NCBI RefSeq assembly: GCF_013377085.1
Contig: NZ_JACAAX010000019.1
Location: 53,251 to 117,250 of the forward strand
Direction: 5' to 3'
DNA length: 64,000 bases
DNA from: Rhodoplanes sp.
Lineage (GTDB): Bacteria; Pseudomonadota; Alphaproteobacteria; Rhizobiales; Xanthobacteraceae
Part shown: positions 16,659 to 25,553 of the stretch, one piece after another
How positions within the stretch are numbered: position 1 is the first letter of the stretch
Layout of the letters: each line of letters starts with the position of its first letter
Translations under genes and position numbers: made by a program
Notes under the pieces: model-generated
Database searches by the model: none
What the model was told of the DNA's origin: nothing
What the model saw: the letters and a program-made list of their open reading frames with translations, nothing else

Positions 16659-18077
16659 ATGGCGCGCACCGAGATCACGGCAGAACAGAAGGCGGAGCTG
16701 GACGGGCTCTTCGCCACCGCCCGGGCCGGACTGAAGATCATCGCCGGCTACGACCAGGCACGGGTCGATCGCCTGGCCCAGTGCGTCGCCTGGGCGGCCG
16801 GCAATGCCCAAGTCTTCGATCGCATCGGCAAGATGGGCGTCGAGGAGAGCGGCATCGGCGATTGGGCCGGGCGCATCGGCAAGCGCCACAAGATCCTCGG
16901 CGTGCTGCGCGACGCGCTGCGCCAGAAGAGCGTCGGTCTGATCGAGGACAATCCGGCCAAGGGACTGGCGCGCTACGCCAAGCCGGCCGGCGTGATCGCC
17001 TCGCTGATCCCGATGACCAATCCGGAGCTGACGCCGATCGTGACGGCGATCTATGCGCTCAAGGCCCGCGACGTCGTGATCTTCTCGCCCCACCCCAACA
17101 CCAAGAAGACCACCAACGAGGTGGTGCGGCTGATGCGCGAGGCGCTTCGCGCCATCGGCGAGCCCGACCTCTTTCTGCAATGCCTGCCCAACCCCAATCT
17201 GGCGCAGGTGGACGCCCTGATGGGCATGGCCGATCTGGTGATGGCGACGGGCGGGCCCGCGATGGTGCGCGCCGCCTATGGCTCGGGCAAGCCGGCCTTC
17301 GGGGTCGGCGCCGGCAACTCGACCATGATCATCGACGAGACCGCCGACGTCGCCGAGGCGGCCCGCAACAGCCGCATGAGCAAGACCTCCGATTTCGGCT
17401 CGGGATGCTCGGCGGACGGCAATCTGATCATTCACGCCGGCCTCTACGACAAGATGGTCGCGCAACTGCAATCGGAAGGCGGCTATCTGGCGTCGGACGC
17501 CGAGCGCGCGCTGCTCGAAAAGGCGATGTGGGACGAGAACGGTGCCCGCCGGATCTCGACCGTCGCGCAGTCGCCGAAGAGGATGGCCGAGATCGCCGGC
17601 TTCTCGGTGCCGGAGACGGCGAAATTCATCATGGTCAAGGGCACCGGCATCGGCAAGGCGCACGCCTTCTCGAAGGAGAAGCTGACGACCGTCATGGCGC
17701 TCTACAAGTACGACGGCGACTTCGAGCAGGCGCTGCAGATGATGGAGGCGATCTTCGAGGTCGGCGGCAAGGGCCACTCCTGCGGCATCTACAGCTTCGA
17801 CGACGACCACATCCATCGGCTGGCGCTGCGGGCGCCCGTCACCCGCATCATGGTCCGCCAGCCGCAGTCGAAGGCCAATGCCGGCGCCTTCAACAACGGC
17901 ATGCCGATGAGCTCGAGCCTGGGTTGCGGCACCTGGGGCGGCAACATCGTGTCCGACAATGTCGACCTCAAATACTACATGAACAACACCTGGGTGGCGC
18001 GGCCGATCGCCGAGGACAAGCCGCCCGAGAGCGAGCTGTTCGGCGAGTTTTTCGATCCGTCGAGGAACGTGCTCTAG
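16659..18077 (+). CDS. CoA-acylating aldehyde dehydrogenase (succinate-semialdehyde/sulfoacetaldehyde dehydrogenase type)
   Basis: 472 residues, cytosolic, the length of acylating aldehyde dehydrogenases that interconvert an aldehyde and an acyl-CoA with NAD(P). AGVIASLIPMTNPELTP (about 108-124) and VVIFSPHPNTKKTT form the nucleotide region; the catalytic cysteine lies in DFGSGCSADGNLI (about 246-258); the C-terminus has NNGMPMSSSLGCGTWGGN. It resembles the SauS/SucD group. The start at ATG 16659 follows GGAAGGGGGA. It is first in a unit with an iron alcohol dehydrogenase and an HMG-CoA-lyase-like gene. The substrate (semialdehyde or sulfoacetaldehyde) cannot be decided from motifs. Confidence 0.88.
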   Translation: MARTEITAEQKAELDGLFATARAGLKIIAGYDQARVDRLAQCVAWAAGNAQVFDRIGKMGVEESGIGDWAGRIGKRHKILGVLRDALRQKSVGLIEDNPAKGLARYAKPAGVIASLIPMTNPELTPIVTAIYALKARDVVIFSPHPNTKKTTNEVVRLMREALRAIGEPDLFLQCLPNPNLAQVDALMGMADLVMATGGPAMVRAAYGSGKPAFGVGAGNSTMIIDETADVAEAARNSRMSKTSDFGSGCSADGNLIIHAGLYDKMVAQLQSEGGYLASDAERALLEKAMWDENGARRISTVAQSPKRMAEIAGFSVPETAKFIMVKGTGIGKAHAFSKEKLTTVMALYKYDGDFEQALQMMEAIFEVGGKGHSCGIYSFDDDHIHRLALRAPVTRIMVRQPQSKANAGAFNNGMPMSSSLGCGTWGGNIVSDNVDLKYYMNNTWVARPIAEDKPPESELFGEFFDPSRNVL

Positions 18078-18137
18078 CGAGGCCACAACGCGGCGTGCCG
18101 GCGTTTGATACTGAACGTCACGATCCTCGACATTCTC

Positions 18138-18238
18138 CGTCATTGCCGGGCTTGACCCGGCAATCCATCGAGCTTCGGAAGATGCACTTTTTCGAAGGGA
18201 TGGATTCGCGGGTCGAGCCCGCGAATGACGAGTCGGAG
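18138..18238. repeat. ~100-bp palindromic intergenic repeat, copy 2
   Basis: It begins CGTCATTGCCGGGCTTGAC and ends GGTCGAGCCCGCGAATGACG plus AGTCGGAG. The two halves pair imperfectly around a TTCGGAAGATGCAC-like loop. Copy 1 is at 12152-12249 and copy 3 at 37423-37520. It separates the aldehyde dehydrogenase from the alcohol dehydrogenase and may form a large hairpin in the shared transcript. Confidence 0.8.
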
Positions 18239-18369
18239 CTGGTGACTGCTGGTGTGACGCGACGGCACGCGCGTGAACTCGGACGCGAGCTCGGGCGCGG
18301 GCCGCGCGACCGGCACGCCCGGCCGTCGCCCGTGTCCAGCCGCAAGTCCGCCAGATCCGGAGACAGACC

Positions 18370-19542
18370 ATGCTCGAAGCGCATTTTCCGAAGCGAATCG
18401 TCTACGGCCAGGGGAGCATCCGGTTCCTCGAGACACTCGACGCCGAGCGGGTCTATCTGCTCGTCGACGAGGTGTTCCACCAGCACAACGCGGCGCTGTT
18501 CGCCGACCTCGACGCCCTGTTCGCGGCGCGCGGCAGCCGGACGATGCTGCAGTTCGGAGAGGGCCACGAGCCCACATTGGACTTCGCCAAGCAGATTTCG
18601 GGACGGCTGCGCGCGTTCGCGCCCGATCTGATCCTGGCGATCGGCGGCGGCTCGATCCTCGACACCGCAAAGGTCCTGGAGGTCTTCTACGAGCACCCGG
18701 ACATCACCGACCAGGCGCTGTACGACCGCTTCCACCTGCCGCCGATCCGCCGCAAGGCGAAGCTGGTCGCGGTTCCGACCACCAGCGGATCGGGATCGGA
18801 GGTGACGCCCTTCAGCGTGATGTATGTCGCCTCCGGCAATCCGAGCATCCCGTCGATCAAGCGCGGCATCGCCGACTACCAGTTCATCCCCGACCACGTC
18901 ATCCTCGATCCCGCCTTCACCCTGACCATGCCGCTCGGCGTGACGGCGGCGACCGGGCTCGATGCCTTCGTCCATGCCATGGAGGCCTTCGTCAGCGTCA
19001 AGCCCAAGAACCTGTTCGGCGACCATTTCGCCCTGGAGGGGATGCGGCGCGTCCACCGTTTCCTGCCGCTGGTCCTGAAGCAGCCGGACAACCTCGACTA
19101 TCGCTCGCAGATGCAGATCGCGGCGACCATGGGCGGACTCGCTTTGGCCAACCGGTCGTCCGGCGGCTCCCATGCGGTCGGCAAGCAGCTCGCCACCCTG
19201 TGCCCGCTCGCGCACGGCTTGTCCGTGTCGATCATGCTGCCCGACGTCATCCGGGCCAACGCCGTGGTCCGGGCCCCCGAATATGCGGAGATCGCCCGCT
19301 ACCTGGGGTCGGAGGCGACCGACGAGCAGGCGGCGATCGCCGACCTGATCGGGATGATCGACGGCCTCCTGACGGCGGCCCGATGCCCGCGTACGCTGGC
19401 GGATCTGCGGCTGGACAAGCAGACGTTGGTGGATCATGCCGACCTGCTCGCCCAGAACTCCCTCGCCGACGCGGCCATGAAGGGAAACCCGAGGGTGCTG
19501 TCGCACGACGAGGTCAAGCAGATGTTCTTGAATCTCGCCTGA
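18370..19542 (+). CDS. Iron-containing (group III) alcohol dehydrogenase
   Basis: 390 residues. The N-terminal nucleotide domain has LILAIGGGSILDTAK (about 91-105) and PTTSGSGSEVTPFSV (about 137-151). The metal site is seen as the Asp of TGLDAFVHAMEAF with its His (about 196-208) and HAVGKQLATLCPLAHG (about 264-279) carrying two further His ligands. It reduces an aldehyde or oxidises an alcohol with NAD(P). Position after the CoA-acylating aldehyde dehydrogenase suggests the pair run an alcohol-aldehyde-acyl-CoA interconversion; substrate unknown. Confidence 0.9.
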   Translation: MLEAHFPKRIVYGQGSIRFLETLDAERVYLLVDEVFHQHNAALFADLDALFAARGSRTMLQFGEGHEPTLDFAKQISGRLRAFAPDLILAIGGGSILDTAKVLEVFYEHPDITDQALYDRFHLPPIRRKAKLVAVPTTSGSGSEVTPFSVMYVASGNPSIPSIKRGIADYQFIPDHVILDPAFTLTMPLGVTAATGLDAFVHAMEAFVSVKPKNLFGDHFALEGMRRVHRFLPLVLKQPDNLDYRSQMQIAATMGGLALANRSSGGSHAVGKQLATLCPLAHGLSVSIMLPDVIRANAVVRAPEYAEIARYLGSEATDEQAAIADLIGMIDGLLTAARCPRTLADLRLDKQTLVDHADLLAQNSLADAAMKGNPRVLSHDEVKQMFLNLA

Positions 19543-19641
19543 AGCCGACTTGAGCTTTCTCGGCGAGGCGCGCACAAGGCTCGGGCGCGCGAGACGAGAC
19601 TCGCGCGCCCACAGGCCATATGCAGCGAAGCGGACACTGCC

Positions 19642-20604
19642 ATGAGCGACATGCCGGCGACGATCGAGATCCACGAGGAAGGCCCGCGCGAGGGTTTTCA
19701 AATCGAGCCCGGGCCGATCAGCACGGCGGACAAGATTCGCCTGATCGAGGCGCTCGCCGAGACGGGCCTGCGCGACATCCAGATCTGCTCCTTCGTGAAC
19801 CCCAAGGTTGTGCCGGGCTGGGCGGACGCCGACGCGGTCGCCCGCGACTTCGCGGCAAAACCCGGGGTCCACTACACGGCGCTGTGGTTCAACGACAAAG
19901 GATTGGATCGCGCGCTCGCGCTCGGCGACAAGCTGCACCTCTACGGATCGATATCGCTGACCGCGTCGGAGGCGTTCACCCGGAAAAACCTCCATCGCAG
20001 CCACGCGGAAAATCTCGAGGCGATGCGCAAGCAGACCGCGCTGCACCTGTCCAAGAACGTGCCGGTGACGCGGATCGGGGTGATGGCGGCGTTCGGGTGC
20101 AACTATCAGGGCGACATTTCGCCGGACCAGGTGGTGTCGACGCTGGAGGACGGATTCGCCATCGCCGCCGAGGCGGGCGTCGCGATCAGCCGCCTGTCGC
20201 TCTCCGACACCATGGGCTGGGCGACCCCGCTGCGGATCGAACGCACCGTCTCCGAGGTCCGGAGCCGCTGGCCCGACCAGCGGATCTCGCTGCACCTGCA
20301 CGACACCCGCGGGCTCGCCGTGGCAAACGCCTATGCGGGCCTGCGCCTCGGCGTCGATCATTTCGATGCGACGGTCGGCGGCCTGGGCGGCTGCCCCTTC
20401 GCCGGCCACAAGGGCGCGGCGGGAAACATCTGCACCGAAGAGCTCGTGCTGCTGTGCGAGGAGATGGGCATCCGCACCGGCGTCGATCTCGATGCGCTGA
20501 TCGAGGTCGGTCGCATGGCCGAAGCCATCGTCGGCCATCAGCTCCCGAGCGAGCTGTTGCACGCCGGCAGCCTCGACGCCTTCCGGCGCCAGGCAAGACC
20601 ATGA
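19642..20604 (+). CDS. Hydroxymethylglutaryl-CoA lyase-like aldolase (DRE-TIM family)
   Basis: 320 residues with the TIM-barrel layout of HMG-CoA lyases. The N-terminal motif reads IHEEGPREGFQIE (about 10-22), where typical family members have EVGPRDGLQ; Asp is replaced by Glu and Leu by Phe. The divalent-metal pair HLHDTRG (about 220-226) and the cysteine loop GLGGCPFAGHKGAAGNICTE (about 247-266) are kept. It should cleave a branched 3-hydroxyacyl-CoA to a keto-acid or acetyl-CoA product, but the altered motif suggests a substrate other than HMG-CoA. It is third in the unit after the two dehydrogenases. Confidence 0.85.
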   Translation: MSDMPATIEIHEEGPREGFQIEPGPISTADKIRLIEALAETGLRDIQICSFVNPKVVPGWADADAVARDFAAKPGVHYTALWFNDKGLDRALALGDKLHLYGSISLTASEAFTRKNLHRSHAENLEAMRKQTALHLSKNVPVTRIGVMAAFGCNYQGDISPDQVVSTLEDGFAIAAEAGVAISRLSLSDTMGWATPLRIERTVSEVRSRWPDQRISLHLHDTRGLAVANAYAGLRLGVDHFDATVGGLGGCPFAGHKGAAGNICTEELVLLCEEMGIRTGVDLDALIEVGRMAEAIVGHQLPSELLHAGSLDAFRRQARP

Positions 20605-20668
20605 CCCGGAACAGCGGCGCCTGAACAAGCCGGCACCGCCCTGCCGCACCACCACCAGGGACGGAACC

Positions 20669-21556
20669 CTACGGCGTCGCCGGTCGAAGGCCCACGACGA
20701 GTTGGCTCTGCATGTAAGCCAGAAAGTTTCGGACCAAAGGCCACTCGGCGAACTCGCGGCGCCAGACCATCCACGAATTCCGGGCCAACGGTGAGCCATC
20801 CGGGTAGGTCAACGGCAGGTGAAAGAGATCATCGGTGGGACTGATGAAATCGGGCGACAGAAAAATTCCGTAACCCAGGCCGTTGGCGATCATCTCGTGG
20901 CACGTCTCGCCGTGATTGGCACGCATCCCGATCAGCGGCGGAGCCGAGAAGCGGCTGTTCCACCATTGCTCCACCAGCTTGATCGCGAAAGGATCCGTCA
21001 GGTATGCGATCTGCGGCAGGCGCGGCAGATCGGCCAGGTCGATCGTCGTTCGGCTGACGAGGCACGCCTGCTCGGTGCCGATCAGGACCCTGTCGAAATC
21101 TCTTTGCGTTTCGCCTCGGATGAACCCGACGTGGCTCCGATAGCCGTCGAGAAGGTCGATGATGCTCGCCGAGACGCCGGTGGATATGTCGAATTCCACG
21201 TCAGGATAGACCTGCTTGTAGTGCCTCAGCGCACGCGGCAGCGTGAAGCGCGCGAAGGAATTGGTCGCGCCCAGCCTGATGACACCGGACCGTCCGTCGC
21301 CCAGGCGAACGATGTTCCGCTTGATCTCGTCGAAATGACCCAGCGTCTTGACGGCTTCCGCCGCGACGTACTCGCCCGTCGGCGTGAACACCACGCCTCT
21401 CGATGTCCTCATGACGAGCCGGACGCCGAGCTCCCGCTCGATCAACTGCAGCCTTTTCGACAGGGCCGGCTGGGTCATGCACAGCCTGTCGGCAGTCCGC
21501 GTGATGCTCGGGCTCTTGTGCAGCTCGACGACGATCTTCCAGTCGACCTCGTCCAT
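20669..21556 (-). CDS. LysR-family transcriptional regulator
   Basis: About 295 residues from ATG 21556 (MDEVDWKIVVELHKSPSITR). The winged helix-turn-helix TADRLCMTQPALSKRLQLIE is followed by the LysR co-inducer domain (FARFTLPRALRHYKQVYPDVEF, then two Rossmann-like lobes to the end). An earlier ATG at 21610 exists, but the strong palindrome at 21583-21603 would then lie inside the gene. It is divergent from the SAF-domain oxidoreductase and is the likely activator of that operon. Effector unknown. Confidence 0.9.
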   Translation of the reverse strand: MDEVDWKIVVELHKSPSITRTADRLCMTQPALSKRLQLIERELGVRLVMRTSRGVVFTPTGEYVAAEAVKTLGHFDEIKRNIVRLGDGRSGVIRLGATNSFARFTLPRALRHYKQVYPDVEFDISTGVSASIIDLLDGYRSHVGFIRGETQRDFDRVLIGTEQACLVSRTTIDLADLPRLPQIAYLTDPFAIKLVEQWWNSRFSAPPLIGMRANHGETCHEMIANGLGYGIFLSPDFISPTDDLFHLPLTYPDGSPLARNSWMVWRREFAEWPLVRNFLAYMQSQLVVGLRPATP

Positions 21557-21582
21557 TGTACGGTGTTCACGAGATGGCGCCG

Positions 21583-21603
21583 GCCATTCCAATCTGGAAT
21601 GGC
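21583..21603. promoter_or_regulatory. Perfect 8-5-8 palindrome in the LysR divergent promoter region
   Basis: Arms GCCATTCC and GGAATGGC are exact reverse complements around AATCT. It lies 26 bases upstream of the LysR start and about 200 bases upstream of the divergent oxidoreductase, the usual place for an autoregulatory recognition site of a LysR protein. Confidence 0.55.
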
Positions 21604-21806
21604 ACGCCATGAAAGATCACGATTTTACAGCAAATTCAATCCCGGTATAATTCCGGCGTAATCCGCGACGTCCTGCTTCGTAATCCAAAATCTAGATCGG
21701 ACAGTCATTCGTATTGATGGCCCACGCCAGGCGTCAATGCGGGCATAAACGTGCGTGCGTTTCCAATATCCGCACTGTGAATTCACGGCAGCCCGGCAGG
21801 AAAGAC

Positions 21807-23222
21807 ATGATCTACCATCACTTGTTCAAAAAGCTGGGTCGAAAGAAGACCGTGCATGTCGGCATCATCGGGACCGGCGCCTATGGCACCGCCATCGCGA
21901 CCCAGGCGCCACATACGCCCTACTTGGCCGCGCGCGTGGTCGCCGACATTTCCCGCGAGAACGCCAGGCGAGCATATGAGCGGGCCGGCATCGGTTCCGA
22001 CCAGATTGTCTACTGCGACAGCGCCGCGGAGGCTCAGCTCGAGATCGAGAAGGGGCACTACGTCTACACCGACAACTGCGAGCTGGTCTCGCACATCCCG
22101 ATCGTCGACGTCGTCTGCGAGTGCACCGGCATCCCGGAAGCCAGCGCGACCTATGCCCTCGATGCACTGAACCAGGGCAAGCACGTCGCCATGGTCACCA
22201 AGGACTGCGATTCGGCGGTCGGCCCGATCCTGAAACGGATCGCCGACGAGAAAGGTCTCGTGTACACGCCGGTCGACGGCGACCAGCACGGCCTCCTCGT
22301 TCAGATGGTCGAATGGGCGAGGTCGGTCGGCCTCACGGTGCTCAGCGGCGGCAAGGCGACCGACGGAGAGTTCATCTACGACTGCGGCGCCGGCACCGTC
22401 ACCATCAAGACCGACAAGACGATTCAGTCCCCCTACGTCTCGACCATCACCGTCGATCCGAAGGATCGCAAGTATCTCCAGATGATCCCGCCGGGCGGGG
22501 CCGCCGAGTACGTCGCCAAGCGACTCGAAATTCTCAGATCTCTGCCGCAGTCCGGCTCCTACGACCTCTGCGAAATGACCGTGGCGGCCAACTACACGGT
22601 GCTCGCACCCGCGGTCGACACACTCGTGCACGCGCCCCTGCGGATCACCGAAATCCCGATCGCCTATTGCGCAGCCAAGGACGGCGGCGTGTTCGCATCC
22701 GAGGGCGTCATCGATATTGCGACGTGTCTTCGGGCTCCGGAGGAGTCGGGCCTCGGGGGCGGCGTCTTCCTGGTGGTGCGCTGCGACAACGCCTATTCGC
22801 ACCACGTCCTCACCACCAAGGGACAGATCGCGAACCACGACGGGACGACCGCGGTCATCTATCGCCCCTACCATCTGTGTGGCGTCGAGACGGCGATCTC
22901 GATCCTCGTCGCCGGACTGCTCGGCATGAACACGGCGTCGGATACGTTTCTGCCGCGTTACGATCTCGTCAAGGTGGCGGCCCGCGACATCGCGGCCGGC
23001 GAGGTCTTCGGCAACGACCACAGCATGCAACTGACGGCCCGGATCGTGCCGGCCGCACCGATCACCCGGGGCGGCCATGCGTGCGCCCATCTTCTGACCG
23101 GCAACCGGGCCAAGACGGATATCCCGTGCGGGACGACGATCACCTACGACATGGTGGTCGAGCCCCCGGAGTCGGTCATCTGGCGTCTCCGACGACTCCA
23201 GGACGAGACGTTCTTCGGATAG
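21807..23222 (+). CDS. NAD(P)-dependent oxidoreductase with homoserine-dehydrogenase-like and SAF domains
   Basis: 471 residues from ATG 21807, preceded by AGGAAAGAC. The N-terminal Rossmann domain has VGIIGTGAYGTAIA (about 18-31) and VCECTGIPEASATYALDAL (about 97-115). The C-terminal part (about 390-450) resembles an SAF domain (VAARDIAAGEVFGNDH, then CGTTITYDMV). Such proteins oxidise small hydroxyacids or act in sugar-acid pathways, but I know no assigned reaction for this architecture. It is first of an operon with a CitMHS transporter and a racemase-family protein. Confidence 0.75.
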   Translation: MIYHHLFKKLGRKKTVHVGIIGTGAYGTAIATQAPHTPYLAARVVADISRENARRAYERAGIGSDQIVYCDSAAEAQLEIEKGHYVYTDNCELVSHIPIVDVVCECTGIPEASATYALDALNQGKHVAMVTKDCDSAVGPILKRIADEKGLVYTPVDGDQHGLLVQMVEWARSVGLTVLSGGKATDGEFIYDCGAGTVTIKTDKTIQSPYVSTITVDPKDRKYLQMIPPGGAAEYVAKRLEILRSLPQSGSYDLCEMTVAANYTVLAPAVDTLVHAPLRITEIPIAYCAAKDGGVFASEGVIDIATCLRAPEESGLGGGVFLVVRCDNAYSHHVLTTKGQIANHDGTTAVIYRPYHLCGVETAISILVAGLLGMNTASDTFLPRYDLVKVAARDIAAGEVFGNDHSMQLTARIVPAAPITRGGHACAHLLTGNRAKTDIPCGTTITYDMVVEPPESVIWRLRRLQDETFFG

Positions 23223-23264
23223 CGGCTCGAAAGCCCGTCTTCGTGCCAGCAGGGAGGCTGGACG

Positions 23265-24647
23265 ATGCTGATCACAATCATCGCGTGGTCGACGGTCATC
23301 GTCTTCATGGCCCTCATTCTCGCCAAGAAGATGCATCCGTTCACCGCGATCGTCCTCATTCCGTTGCTGTTTTCGTTGATCGGCGCGTTCGCCGGCCTGT
23401 ACCAGGCGCCGGCCGCGAAGGCGCTGAAGCTGCCCCTCGATCAGGTCGGCACCTGGGAGGTGACCCAAGCATTCGGCATCTGGATCAAGATGGGCCTGAC
23501 CAGAACGTCCGGGACAGCGTTCATGCTGTTCTTCGCGATCTTGTTCTTCTGCCTGATGCTCAATGTCGGGCTGTTCGACCCGCTCACAAAGAGGATCGTC
23601 AAGATCGCCAAGGGGGACCCGGTCCGGGTTCTGGTCGGCACCAGCGTTCTGTCGACGGTGGTGTCGCTGAGCGGTGACGGAACGACCACGACCCTGATCT
23701 GCTGCTCCGCCCTTGTGCCGATCTACAAGAGGCTCGGCCTCAAGATGATGAATCTCGCGGTCATTCTGATTCTGCAGAACACCATACTGAACCTGCTGCC
23801 GTGGAGCGGTCCGACCGCACGCGTCATCGCCGTCATCGAAGGGATCGACGTCCAGGCGCTGCTGAACGCCCTCCTGCCCGGCATGATCCTGGCGATCCTG
23901 TTCGTCACCGCCGGATCGTATTACCTCGGGCTGACGGAGCGCCGGCGTCTCGGCATCCAGAGCCTCACCGGCGACGACATCGATCGAATGTTCTCCGAGA
24001 CGTCGAGCGAGGAAGATGCCCTCAAGCGCCCCAATCTGGCACCGCTCAACGCCATCCTGACCATCTCGGCGCTCGTGCTGCTGATCGCCGGAGTCTTCGA
24101 TCCGGTCTTCATATTCCTCACCGGCACGGTGCTGGCCCTCGCGATCAACTACAGAACGCTGAATGCACAGAAGGAACGCATCTACGCGAACTCGGGCGAC
24201 GTGCTGCAGACCGTGATCATGGTCATCGGCGCCGGCGTGTTCATGGGCCTGTTCACCAATTCCGGCATGTCGGATGCCATGGCGGCGAGCCTCGTCGACG
24301 TCGTCCCGCAATCCATGGGCCGCTTCTGGGGTCTCATCGTCGTCCTGATCTCCGCGCCGGGTGGCTTCTTCCTGTCCAACGACGCCTTCTTCTACGGCGT
24401 TCTCCCGGTTCTGGTGGAGGCCGGGAAGATCTACGGATTCACGCCGTTCCAGATCGGCTTCGCATCCCTGCTCGGCCAGGCATTTCACATGCTCAGCCCG
24501 TTGACGGCCTTCATCTACATCCTTCTCGGCATCACCCAGGTGGACATGGGCGAATGGCAGAAGGCGTGCTTCGGGTGGACGGTTGGAATCTTTGTGGTCT
24601 TCATCGCGACTGCGTTGATGCTCGGCGTCGTGCCGCTGTATCGCTAG
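23265..24647 (+). CDS. CitMHS-family carboxylate transporter
   Basis: 460 residues, about 12 membrane segments. It has the CitMHS features: SVLSTVVSLSGDGTTTTLI (about 126-144) in the first half, NLLPWSGPTARVIAVI (about 182-197), and GGFFLSNDAFFYGVLPVL in the second half. Family members carry metal-citrate complexes or protons with citrate; relatives take up other di- and tricarboxylates. It starts 42 bases after the oxidoreductase. The pathway context is a hydroxy- or four-carbon acid rather than proven citrate. Confidence 0.88.
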   Translation: MLITIIAWSTVIVFMALILAKKMHPFTAIVLIPLLFSLIGAFAGLYQAPAAKALKLPLDQVGTWEVTQAFGIWIKMGLTRTSGTAFMLFFAILFFCLMLNVGLFDPLTKRIVKIAKGDPVRVLVGTSVLSTVVSLSGDGTTTTLICCSALVPIYKRLGLKMMNLAVILILQNTILNLLPWSGPTARVIAVIEGIDVQALLNALLPGMILAILFVTAGSYYLGLTERRRLGIQSLTGDDIDRMFSETSSEEDALKRPNLAPLNAILTISALVLLIAGVFDPVFIFLTGTVLALAINYRTLNAQKERIYANSGDVLQTVIMVIGAGVFMGLFTNSGMSDAMAASLVDVVPQSMGRFWGLIVVLISAPGGFFLSNDAFFYGVLPVLVEAGKIYGFTPFQIGFASLLGQAFHMLSPLTAFIYILLGITQVDMGEWQKACFGWTVGIFVVFIATALMLGVVPLYR

Positions 24648-24762
24648 CGTGTCGAGCAGACAGGCATGCGACCATGGTGCGCTTCGGTCGACATTCACCG
24701 GAGAGGCCGGCTATCGTGCCGTCGCTCGTCCGGTGTGGAGAGCAACCGAGCCGGTGTCCGTC

Positions 24763-25419
24763 ATGACAAAACGAATCGTTTTGATCCATGCCGTCATGGT
24801 CGCCATGCAACCCATCAACGATGCGTTCCACCGGCTTTGGCCGGACGCGGAATGCGTCAATATCCTCGACGATTCACTCTCGACCGATCGCGGCAAGGCA
24901 GCCGAGATCGCGCCGTCGCTGTTCCAGCGATTCGAGTCGCTGTCCGCCTACGCGCACTCGATCGGGGCAGACGGGGTCTTGTTCACCTGCTCCGCGTTCG
25001 GCCCGGCGATCGAGGCCGTGGCGCGGTCGGCCATATTCCCGGTGCTCAAGCCGAACGAGGCGATGTACGAGGCGGCCCTCGCGCATGGCAGCCGCATCGG
25101 CATGGTGGCGACGTTCGCACCCGCCGTCGCGCCGATGGAGCAGGAGTTCCACGAGCTCGCGGCGCAGCGCGGATCGAATGCGACGATCAAGACCATCTGT
25201 GCCCCCGCCGCGATGGATGCGCTGAACAGGGGCGAACCAGCCGTCCATAACGCCATCGTGGCGGAGGCTGCATGTCGCCTCGACGGCGTCGATGTCGTCA
25301 TGCTGGCGCAGTTCTCCACGTCGCGAGCCGAGGAGGAGGTCGCACGGGCGATCAAAGCGCCGATCCTGACCAGCCCTGGAAGTGCGGTCCGCAAGCTGAA
25401 GACATTGCTGGGCGGGTAA
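24763..25419 (+). CDS. Aspartate/glutamate racemase-family protein
   Basis: 218 residues from ATG 24763; a GTG three codons earlier is possible. The first catalytic cysteine lies in VLFTCSAFGPAIEAV (about 73-87), and SRIGMVATFAPAV (about 108-120) is a family glycine region. The second half-site, which in Glu/Asp racemases is a Cys, reads VVMLAQFSTSRAEEE (about 182-196), so no second cysteine is visible. One-cysteine relatives include arylmalonate decarboxylases and isomerases, so a racemase name is not safe. It follows the transporter in the LysR-controlled operon. Confidence 0.7.
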   Translation: MTKRIVLIHAVMVAMQPINDAFHRLWPDAECVNILDDSLSTDRGKAAEIAPSLFQRFESLSAYAHSIGADGVLFTCSAFGPAIEAVARSAIFPVLKPNEAMYEAALAHGSRIGMVATFAPAVAPMEQEFHELAAQRGSNATIKTICAPAAMDALNRGEPAVHNAIVAEAACRLDGVDVVMLAQFSTSRAEEEVARAIKAPILTSPGSAVRKLKTLLGG

Positions 25420-25448
25420 TCCCACGACTCAATGGGAGGTTGGTGCAC

Positions 25449-25553
25449 GGCTGTTCCCTCCTCGCCTTCCACGTCGGGATGACCTACGGAAGTGCGCTGT
25501 TCAAGAAACCGCCTTACGACATCGAACGGGATTTCAGGCCGATGAGCTGTTTA
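25449..25553 (+). pseudogene. Fragment of a Bug/TctC receptor gene
   Basis: In one frame this stretch encodes CSLLAFHVGMTYGSALFKKP followed by PYDIERDFRPMSCL. This matches the segment of Bug receptors that follows the DGYTLL motif (typically a K-x-PYDP-x-x-DFxPI core). Nothing of the signal peptide or the ligand loops remains. It runs directly into the lactonase frame, so a deletion probably joined the two. Confidence 0.65.

Noticed and set aside
16659..18077. Naming the aldehyde dehydrogenase SauS (sulfoacetaldehyde) outright
   Set aside because: Acylating dehydrogenases for succinate semialdehyde and sulfoacetaldehyde share these motifs, and no sulfonate genes lie nearby.
21783..24698. Open frame of over 970 codons opposite the oxidoreductase and CitMHS genes
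   Set aside because: No homology, rich in Asp/Arg/His; reflects codon bias of the genes on the plus strand.
24763..25419. Glutamate or aspartate racemase as a firm name
   Set aside because: Only one of the two catalytic cysteines is visible.
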